Shown here one piece after another: positions 1-5,037 of a DNA stretch of 5,818 nucleotides; position 1 is the stretch's first letter; every line of letters starts with the position of its first letter. A program made the translations under genes and the position numbers. The notes below the pieces were generated by a model. That model was not told the DNA's origin and did not search any database. It saw only the letters and a program-made list of their open reading frames with translations. The stretch is from Alphaproteobacteria bacterium (lineage in GTDB: Bacteria > Pseudomonadota > Alphaproteobacteria > ATCC43930 > CGMCC-115725): the NCBI GenBank assembly GCA_030039815.1, contig JASHUW010000656.1, forward strand, positions 1 through 5,818. The letters are read 5' to 3'.

Positions 1-1181
1 TTCATGCCCTCGGCGGCCAGGCCGGCGGCAAAGGTCACCGCGTGCTGCTCGGCGATGCCGACATCGAAGGTGCGCTGCGGGAATTTGTCGCCGAAGACAT
101 TGAGCCCGGTGCCGGACGGCATCGCCGCGGTGATCGCGACGATCCGGTTGTCGGCCTCGGCCTCCTTGATCAGCGACTTGGCGAAGACACCGGTATATGA
201 CGGCGCCTTCGATGCCGACTTGGCCTGCGTGCCGGTGACCACCTCGAACTTGGCGACCGAGTGCCACTTGTCGTCGGAATTCTCCGCCGGCTTGTAGCCG
301 TGGCCCTTCTCGGTCACGACATGGATCAAGACGGGGCCGGTCTCCTTGCTGTCGCGCACGTTTTTCAGCACGGGAACCAGGTGGTCCATGTTGTGCCCGT
401 CGATCGGGCCGACATAGTAGAAGCCCATCTCCTCGAACAGCGTGCCGCCGGTCACGAAGCTGCGCGCCAGCTCCTCGGCGCGGCGCGCGGCGACCTCGAG
501 GCGCTTGGGCAGGAAGCGCCCGACCTCGCCCGCGAGATGGCGCAGCGAGCGGAACGATTTCGACGACAAGAGCCGCGACAGGTAGAACGACAGCGCGCCG
601 ACCGGCGGAGCGATCGACATGTCGTTGTCGTTGAGGATGACGATCAGCCGCGAATCCATCGACCCGGCATTGTTCATCGCCTCATAGGCCATGCCGGCGC
701 TCATCGCGCCGTCGCCGATGACCGCGATCACGTCGCGCTTGTCGCCCTTGAAGTCGCGCGCCACCGCCATGCCGAGCCCGGCCGAGATCGAGGTCGAACT
801 GTGCGCCGCCCCGAACGGGTCGTACTCGCTCTCCGAGCGCTTGGTGAAACCCGAGAGCCCGCCGCCCTGGCGGATCGTACGGATGCGATCGCGCCGCCCG
901 GTCAGGATCTTGTGTGGGTAGGCCTGATGGCCGACATCCCAAATCAGCTTGTCGTCGGGCGTGTTGAAGACATAGTGGAGCGCGACGGTCAGCTCGACCA
1001 CGCCGAGCCCCGCGCCGAAATGGCCGCCGGTGATCGACACCGCGTCGATCAGCTCGGTGCGCAGCTCGTCGGCGATCTGACGCAGGTCGGACTCCGGGAA
1101 CTTGCGCAGGTCGGCCGGAATGTCGATCTGGTCGAGCAGCGGAGTCCGGTTCGAAATGCGGGGGGTCGACTTTTCTTCCAC
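1..1181 (-). CDS. dxs: 1-deoxy-D-xylulose-5-phosphate synthase, C-terminus beyond window
   Basis: This thiamine-diphosphate enzyme condenses pyruvate with glyceraldehyde 3-phosphate to give DXP, the first step of the cytosolic MEP isoprenoid pathway; DXP also feeds thiamine and pyridoxal synthesis. The window holds 393 codons of a protein usually near 640 residues. Visible landmarks are TPLLDQID near the N-terminus, the ITGGHFGAGLG segment with His54, the TPP/Mg motif starting GDG at 156-158 and ending in NN, the LNDNDMSI strand, GPIDGHN, and GIAEQHAV with the catalytic Glu at about 378. The transketolase-like pyrimidine domain is only begun and the C-terminal domain lies outside. The start is GTG at 1181-1179: an in-frame TAG at 1187-1185 excludes anything upstream, and AGGAG at 1194-1190 is well spaced. 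It lies 12 bases after ispA, probably co-transcribed. The frame is intact throughout. The identification is firm. Confidence 0.98.
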   Translation of the reverse strand, partial: MEEKSTPRISNRTPLLDQIDIPADLRKFPESDLRQIADELRTELIDAVSITGGHFGAGLGVVELTVALHYVFNTPDDKLIWDVGHQAYPHKILTGRRDRIRTIRQGGGLSGFTKRSESEYDPFGAAHSSTSISAGLGMAVARDFKGDKRDVIAVIGDGAMSAGMAYEAMNNAGSMDSRLIVILNDNDMSIAPPVGALSFYLSRLLSSKSFRSLRHLAGEVGRFLPKRLEVAARRAEELARSFVTGGTLFEEMGFYYVGPIDGHNMDHLVPVLKNVRDSKETGPVLIHVVTEKGHGYKPAENSDDKWHSVAKFEVVTGTQAKSASKAPSYTGVFAKSLIKEAEADNRIVAITAAMPSGTGLNVFGDKFPQRTFDVGIAEQHAVTFAAGLAAEGM

Positions 1182-1189
1182 GCGCTACG

Positions 1190-1194
1190 CTCCT
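1190..1194 (-). promoter_or_regulatory. Shine-Dalgarno of dxs, overlapping the ispA stop codon
   Basis: On the minus strand AGGAG sits eight bases before the GTG start of dxs. Its first base is the last base of the ispA TGA stop (1196-1194). Ribosomes finishing ispA therefore end on the dxs binding site, which suggests translational coupling or re-initiation. The coupling is inferred; the bases are seen directly. Confidence 0.75.
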
Positions 1195-2105
1195 CACGTC
1201 CGGCGGTCGATGACAAATCGCGCCACCTGTCGCAAAAGTTCCGCTCTTTGTTCAAACAAATCAAGATGGGCTACGGCCTGGTCGACCAAAAGCTCGGCTT
1301 GGGCGCGGGCGCGCTCGACGCCAAGGATCGAGACGAACGTGGCTTTCCCGGCGGCGGCATCGGCACCGACGGGCTTCCCTGCCTCCTCCGCCGAGCCTTC
1401 TACGTCTAGTAGATCATCGGCGATCTGGAAGGCAAGGCCGAGGTCGTGCGCGTAGCCCCTGAGCGCCAGGCGCCGCTCGTGCGGCGCCTTGGCGAGGATC
1501 GCCCCGGCCTCGCAGGAAAAAGCGATCAGCGCGCCCGTCTTCATCCGCTGCAGCCGGCTGATCGTGCCGATATCGAGCGGCTGCCTTTCGGCGATCAGGT
1601 CGATCATCTGACCGCCGACCATGCCGGCGGCACCCGCCGCGCCGGCCAGCGCCGCCACCAGCTCGCAGCGCACCGACGGGCTGCCGTGCGTGTCGGGGTC
1701 TGCCAGCACCTCGAACGCCATCGTCAGCAGGCCGTCCCCGGCGAGAATGGCTGTCGCCTCATCGAACGCCTTGTGGCTTGTCGGCCGGCCGCGCCGCAAA
1801 TCGCTGTTATCCATTCCGGGCAGGTCGTCGTGGATCAGCGAATAGGCATGCACCATCTCGATCGCCGCCGCGACCTGCAGCGCGCTGCGCTGGGCGACGC
1901 CAAAAAGCCGACTGCCGGCCAGGACCATCACCGCCCGCAGCCGTTTGCCGGGAGCCAGCGCGGAATAACGCATCGCCTCGTAAACCCGCGCCTCCAACCC
2001 GGGCGGAACTTCGAGGAAGCGGTCGAGTACGGCATCGGTCAGCTGGGTCGCGATCGCCTGCGCATCGGCAAGCGGAACCCCATCGGTCCACAGCGCTTCG
2101 GTCAA
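1194..2105 (-). CDS. ispA: Farnesyl diphosphate synthase (polyprenyl synthetase family)
   Basis: This enzyme adds IPP to DMAPP and then to geranyl diphosphate to make farnesyl diphosphate, the precursor of undecaprenyl phosphate, quinone tails and carotenoids. It has 303 residues, normal for the family. The first Asp-rich motif is DDLPGMD (93-99), followed by the arginines of DLRRGRP; the second is DDLLD (230-234) within FQIADDLLD. A GKATF segment lies at 253-257. The two-residue expansion in the first motif (DDxxxxD) and the Tyr five residues before it match bacterial type II FPP synthases, favouring a C15 product; GGPP synthase is the alternative. The start is TTG at 2105 with a GGGGA box six bases upstream; the only in-frame signal above it is the xseB stop, and the next ATG (codon 46) would remove the first helices. 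It lies 21 bases after xseB and 12 before dxs. Confidence 0.95.
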   Translation of the reverse strand: MTEALWTDGVPLADAQAIATQLTDAVLDRFLEVPPGLEARVYEAMRYSALAPGKRLRAVMVLAGSRLFGVAQRSALQVAAAIEMVHAYSLIHDDLPGMDNSDLRRGRPTSHKAFDEATAILAGDGLLTMAFEVLADPDTHGSPSVRCELVAALAGAAGAAGMVGGQMIDLIAERQPLDIGTISRLQRMKTGALIAFSCEAGAILAKAPHERRLALRGYAHDLGLAFQIADDLLDVEGSAEEAGKPVGADAAAGKATFVSILGVERARAQAELLVDQAVAHLDLFEQRAELLRQVARFVIDRRT

Positions 2106-2111
2106 GATGTG

Positions 2112-2116
2112 TCCCC
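2112..2116 (-). promoter_or_regulatory. Probable Shine-Dalgarno of ispA (TTG start)
   Basis: GGGGA on the minus strand lies six bases before the TTG at 2105. It is a modest match to the anti-Shine-Dalgarno and is given because it decides the start: no ATG or GTG lies between the xseB stop and the conserved part of IspA. Confidence 0.5.
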
Positions 2117-2126
2117 GCCCTTGTCG

Positions 2127-2378
2127 TCAATCGAGCTTTGCGGGCTCGACCGTCACCGCGCCGTCCGGTGCGATGACGATGCGGTCGACCCGTTGCTGCG
2201 CCTCATTCAATTTTTTTTCGCAATGCCGCTTCAGCTGCGCGCCGCGCTCATAGGATTGGATCGCGTCGTCGAGCTTGACCTGGCCGCTTTCGAGCCGGCG
2301 TACGATGCCTTCGAGCTCGGCCAGCGCATCCTCGAAACTCATCGCCGCGATATCGTCGGGCAACGTTACGTCGCTCAT
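2127..2378 (-). CDS. xseB: Exodeoxyribonuclease VII small subunit
   Basis: XseB joins several copies to the catalytic XseA subunit to form exonuclease VII, a cytosolic nuclease that degrades single-stranded DNA from both ends in repair. The protein has 83 residues, typical for the family. The conserved core runs from about 14 to 67: SFEDALAELEGIVRRLESG, then a second helix YERGAQLKRHCEKKL and AQQRV. This is a two-helix coiled-coil hairpin with a short variable tail. The ATG at 2378 follows the deacetylase stop by 12 bases; only a weak GGGA box precedes it. XseA is not in the window. An A8 run at 2218-2211 encodes part of Glu-Lys-Lys (54-56); a loss or gain of one A there gives an immediate stop. 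Placement before ispA and dxs is a conserved proteobacterial arrangement. Confidence 0.97.
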   Translation of the reverse strand: MSDVTLPDDIAAMSFEDALAELEGIVRRLESGQVKLDDAIQSYERGAQLKRHCEKKLNEAQQRVDRIVIAPDGAVTVEPAKLD

Positions 2379-2390
2379 TTGAATCCCGAA

Positions 2391-3320
2391 TTATACGGAC
2401 ATCAGCACGCGGACATGGGCGGCGGCGCTCGCGCCGAGCGCTACGAGATCATAGCCGCCCTCGAGGGTCGACACCACCCGCCCGCCGGCATGACGCTGCG
2501 CAATCTGCAAAAGCTGCTCGGTGACCCAGGTGTAATCCGCCTCGTCGAGCAGCAATTGTGCCAGCGGATCGGCGCGGTGCGCATCGAACCCGGCGGAAAT
2601 CATCAGCAGCTCCGGGGCGAAGGCGTCGAGCGCCGGCAGCAGGATCCGGGTCATGCCCAGGTGGAACGCCTGCGACCCGGACATCGGCGGCAGCGGCACG
2701 TTGACGATATTGCCGGCGACGCCGGTCTCGCTCGCCGATCCGGTGCCGGGGTAGAACGGCGATTGATGGGTCGAGCCGTAGAACAGGCTGGCGTCGTCCC
2801 AAAAGCAATCCTGCGTGCCATTGCCGTGATGGACGTCGAAATCGACCACCGCGACGCGCTTGAGCCCGTGCACCTGCCGCGCCCGCAAGGCACCGACGGC
2901 GACATTGTTGAACAGGCAGAAGCCCATCGCCCGGCTCGGGCAGGCATGGTGGCCGGGCGGCCGCACCGCGCAGAAGGCGTTGTCGGCCTCGCCCGCGATC
3001 ACCGCGTCCACCGCCGCCGTCACGGCGCCGGCGGCGCGCAGCGCCGCCTCGCCCGAACGCGGCGACATCACCGTGTCGGCATCGATCGCGACATGCCCCG
3101 CGCTCGGCACCGCCTCCAGCAATCGCTCGACAAAGCGCTGCGGATGCACGCGCGTCAGATCCTCGATCGTCACCACCGGCGCCTCACGCCGCCGCAAAGC
3201 GGTGAATTCCGGCGTCGCCAGCGCGTCGAGCACTGATCGCAGGCGCGCCGGCGCCTCGGGATGATACGGGCCGGGGTCATGTTCGAGACAGGATGGGTGC
3301 GTGTAAAGCAGCGTGGTCAT
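2391..3320 (-). CDS. Histone deacetylase-family (AcuC/AphA-like) zinc amidohydrolase
   Basis: This is a zinc-dependent deacetylase of the arginase/deacetylase fold. Bacterial members remove acetyl groups from polyamines, small amides or acetyl-lysine; the substrate here cannot be told from sequence. It has 309 residues, close to the usual length for single-domain bacterial members. Landmarks are YHPEAPARL (19-27), RPPGHHA with the paired His124-His125, DFDVHHGNGT with likely zinc ligands Asp162 and His164, ISAGFDAH with the third ligand Asp246 followed by DPL, and EGGYD with the transition-state Tyr290. All catalytic residues are present, so it should be active. There is no signal peptide or membrane segment, so it is probably cytosolic. 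The start is ATG at 3320 with a weak purine stretch upstream. It lies 38 bases after the DUF423 gene and 12 before xseB, probably in one transcript with ispA and dxs. Confidence 0.95.
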   Translation of the reverse strand: MTTLLYTHPSCLEHDPGPYHPEAPARLRSVLDALATPEFTALRRREAPVVTIEDLTRVHPQRFVERLLEAVPSAGHVAIDADTVMSPRSGEAALRAAGAVTAAVDAVIAGEADNAFCAVRPPGHHACPSRAMGFCLFNNVAVGALRARQVHGLKRVAVVDFDVHHGNGTQDCFWDDASLFYGSTHQSPFYPGTGSASETGVAGNIVNVPLPPMSGSQAFHLGMTRILLPALDAFAPELLMISAGFDAHRADPLAQLLLDEADYTWVTEQLLQIAQRHAGGRVVSTLEGGYDLVALGASAAAHVRVLMSV

Positions 3321-3358
3321 CGATGCTCGCCGATTGGTCCAGCGGCAGTCTTACACGC

Positions 3359-3727
3359 TCAACGCCGGCGGAAGGCAAGAATTGCGACGGAGGCCCAGCC
3401 GAGAATGAAGGCGGTGCCGCCGAACGGCACCAGGTAGGCGAACTGGCGCATGCCGGTGGCGGCATGCGCGAACTGGGCGAGGCTGAACAGCACGATCCCC
3501 GCGGCGAAGCACCAGCCGGCGAACGAGGCCGCGCCGCGCCGCGGCTCGCGGCCCTGCGCCACGCCGATGATCGCCAGGAGGGCGGCGGCATGGATCATGC
3601 CGTAAAGCGCACCATTGGTGAGCAGCGTGTGGATGTCCGGATCGTCGCCCAGATGCGCCGCCGCTGCGCCGGCGAGAACCGATGCCGCTCCCCCGAAACC
3701 GGCGATAAACAGCCATAGCCGGATCAT
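3359..3727 (-). CDS. DUF423 family small membrane protein
   Basis: This is a predicted inner-membrane protein of 122 residues, the usual size of DUF423 (YgdD/YwdK-like) proteins, whose function is unknown to me. Four hydrophobic segments can be seen at about 4-24, 38-57, 68-89 and 97-118, ending in an arginine-rich tail. Family marks include the small-residue AAAAHLG near 21-27, YGMIHAAALL (42-51), GIVLFSLAQFAHAATG (77-92) and PFGGTAFILGW (101-111). The ATG at 3727 overlaps the glycosyltransferase stop as ATGA, with GAGG four bases before it and a longer G-rich run further up, so the two genes are probably translationally coupled. It is followed after 38 bases by the deacetylase. I assign no biochemical role. 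Confidence 0.92.
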   Translation of the reverse strand: MIRLWLFIAGFGGAASVLAGAAAAHLGDDPDIHTLLTNGALYGMIHAAALLAIIGVAQGREPRRGAASFAGWCFAAGIVLFSLAQFAHAATGMRQFAYLVPFGGTAFILGWASVAILAFRRR

Positions 3728-4938
3728 TCTGCCTCGCCCCCCTCGTTGAGCATCGAGCGTAGCAACGTCACGGTCTGTTGGGCCACTCCGCCTTCCGCGA
3801 ATCCCGCGACGACACGACGCCGGCCGGCTTTTCCCATCCGCTCGCGCAGCGCCGCGTTCCCGGCGAGCGTCGCGATCGCCGCGGCTAGCGCGGCAATATC
3901 ATGCGGCGGGACGAGAAGCCCCGTCTCGCCCGGTGCGACGACCTCGCGGCAGCCCGGCATGTCGCTGGCGACGATCGGCCGGGCGCAAGACGCCGCTTCG
4001 AGCAATGCCTTTGGCACTCCCTCGCCATAGCTCGACGGCAGCAGCGCGATCGCGGCGCGCGCCCACACCGCGCGCACGTCGCCGACATGACCGAGCCAGG
4101 CGATGCCCGGCTCTTGCGCTAGGGTCGCCAGCTCGGCCTCGCCGAGCGAATCGCGGCTGTCGGGATCGGCCGCTCCGGCGAGCACCAGCTCGACGGCCGA
4201 TCCCTCGGCGCGCAGCTTCCGCACTGCCGCGACCGCGTCGAGCACGCCCTTGCTGCGCAGCATGCGGCCGACCAGCGCCACCGCGACCGGCGTCTCCGCC
4301 GGGTCGGGCAGCGCTGCGAAGTGATCGGTATCGACTCCTGAGCCGGGGATCAGCGCGATGCGCCCGGGATCGATGCCGAACCCGACCAGCGCATCGCGGT
4401 TTTCCGGGTTCTGCACGGTGACGCGCCCCTTGCCGGCGGCGAGGCGCAAGGCCCAGCCGAGCGCGCGCTTCTTCCACCCGGCGGCGGCGCCGGTGAACTC
4501 GATGCCCAGCCCCATCACCGCCGACACCACCGCCGGCCGCCGCGAAAACGTCAGCCGCGCCGCCAATCCACCGAACAGCACCGGCTTCAGCGCCACGTGA
4601 TAGACGATATCCGGGCGCTCCCGCCGGTAGAGCCGGACGATCTCGACCAGCGCGCGCAGGTGGCCGAGCACGCCGTCGCCGCGCCGCTTCCATCGCAATG
4701 GACAGAGAACGAAGTCCTCGGCGCGGATGGCCTCGCCATGGTCGCGTACCCGCGTCGCGACCGAGACCGCGAACCCGGCGTCGCGCGCCGCCCGCGCCAC
4801 CGGCAGGCGATGCGAGCAGAAATACCAATCCTCGGTGACGAGAAAGAGGAGTTTGGGCGCGGTGTCAGCCACGTTGGGACGTGCCGGAGGTAGGATTAGA
4901 TTTTCTCGGACGGTGACCTTATTGCTCCGAAATACCAA
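3724..4938 (-). CDS. Family 4 glycosyltransferase (GT-B fold)
   Basis: This probable retaining glycosyltransferase moves a sugar from a nucleotide donor to a growing glycan, most likely a lipid-linked surface polysaccharide at the inner face of the membrane. It has 404 residues if started at TTG 4938. The N-terminal Rossmann domain opens at about 28 with KLLFLVTEDWYFCSHRLP; the C-terminal donor domain starts near 217 with VAVALVGRMLRSKG (Arg225 and Lys230 likely touch the donor phosphates). The family EX7E motif is Glu306 to Glu314 in GEGVPKALLEA, followed by ARPIVASDMPG and GLLVPP. Donor and acceptor are unknown. The start is ambiguous: TTG 4938 has GGAGG nine bases upstream, while GTG at 4872 (codon 23) sits closer to the conserved domain but lacks a clear ribosome site. 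It is divergent from a sugar epimerase and overlaps the DUF423 gene by four bases. Confidence 0.93.
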   Translation of the reverse strand: MVFRSNKVTVRENLILPPARPNVADTAPKLLFLVTEDWYFCSHRLPVARAARDAGFAVSVATRVRDHGEAIRAEDFVLCPLRWKRRGDGVLGHLRALVEIVRLYRRERPDIVYHVALKPVLFGGLAARLTFSRRPAVVSAVMGLGIEFTGAAAGWKKRALGWALRLAAGKGRVTVQNPENRDALVGFGIDPGRIALIPGSGVDTDHFAALPDPAETPVAVALVGRMLRSKGVLDAVAAVRKLRAEGSAVELVLAGAADPDSRDSLGEAELATLAQEPGIAWLGHVGDVRAVWARAAIALLPSSYGEGVPKALLEAASCARPIVASDMPGCREVVAPGETGLLVPPHDIAALAAAIATLAGNAALRERMGKAGRRRVVAGFAEGGVAQQTVTLLRSMLNEGGEAE

Positions 4939-4947
4939 GATATTTCG

Positions 4948-4952
4948 CCTCC
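4948..4952 (-). promoter_or_regulatory. Shine-Dalgarno candidate for the glycosyltransferase TTG start
   Basis: GGAGG on the minus strand lies nine bases before TTG 4938, and further Gs extend it to 4955. It supports the longer glycosyltransferase. It touches the outer flank of the inverted repeat, so its G run may be repeat-derived, and a fold of the repeat could affect access to it. Confidence 0.55.
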
Positions 4953-4953
4953 C

Positions 4954-5018
4954 CCGGGCTTGACCCGGGGGTCTACGAATAGCTTCCTCTTATTCGTGGA
5001 TGGCCGGGTCAAGCCCGG
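4954..5018. repeat. Large inverted repeat in the divergent intergenic gap
   Basis: Two 27-base arms, 4954-4980 and 4992-5018, are reverse complements with 23 Watson-Crick pairs, two G-T pairs (4974/4998, 4971/5001) and two mismatches (4970/5002, 4969/5003). The loop 4981-4991 has 11 bases. The outer 15 bases of each arm (4954-4968 and 5004-5018) match perfectly and are themselves quasi-palindromic: CCGGG and CCCGG around a five-base centre. The whole could form one long hairpin or two small ones. Neither side has a T run, so it does not look like an intrinsic terminator. From memory, CCGGGCTTGACCCGG-type elements are dispersed between genes in many alphaproteobacteria and often give spurious short proteins; the copy number here cannot be known from one window. 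Confidence 0.85.
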
Positions 5019-5022
5019 CCAC

Positions 5023-5026
5023 GGAG
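5023..5026 (+). promoter_or_regulatory. Shine-Dalgarno candidate for the epimerase GTG start
   Basis: GGAG lies 11 bases before GTG 5038, slightly farther than ideal; GGGG at 5031-5034 is closer but too near on its own. The reading frame stays open upstream through the repeat, so the start rests mainly on the position of the Rossmann motif. Confidence 0.45.
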
Positions 5027-5037
5027 ATTCGGGGCAA

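Noticed and set aside
261..1409. A 382-codon plus-strand open frame opposite dxs and the end of ispA
   Set aside because: It has the same antisense codon-complement origin. It lies over unmistakable dxs and ispA coding sequence and its product shows no family features.
2205..2225. T8 run on the plus strand as a terminator
   Set aside because: No GC-rich hairpin directly precedes it and it lies within the xseB coding sequence, where its complement encodes conserved residues.
1446..3236. A 596-codon plus-strand open frame opposite ispA, xseB and the deacetylase
   Set aside because: The three genes, and dxs too, share one frame register (first codon base at positions equal to 2 modulo 3). This plus frame is the exact codon-by-codon complement, so stops arise only opposite TTA, CTA or TCA codons, which are rare at this GC content. 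The translation is low-complexity Arg/His/Gly-rich with no recognisable domain.
3321..3358. Promoter or terminator in the 38-base gap between the DUF423 gene and the deacetylase gene
   Set aside because: No clear -35/-10 pair, hairpin or T run can be seen; it reads as a simple intra-operon spacer.
4960..4996. A sigma-70-like promoter using the TTGACC inside the repeat
   Set aside because: TTGACC occurs on both strands as part of the palindrome, but no acceptable -10 hexamer sits 16-18 bases downstream on either strand; the AT-rich loop is at the wrong distance.
4954..5018. Bidirectional intrinsic terminator
   Set aside because: The hairpin is strong, but neither strand has a T run after it, and it lies upstream of two divergent genes rather than after gene ends.
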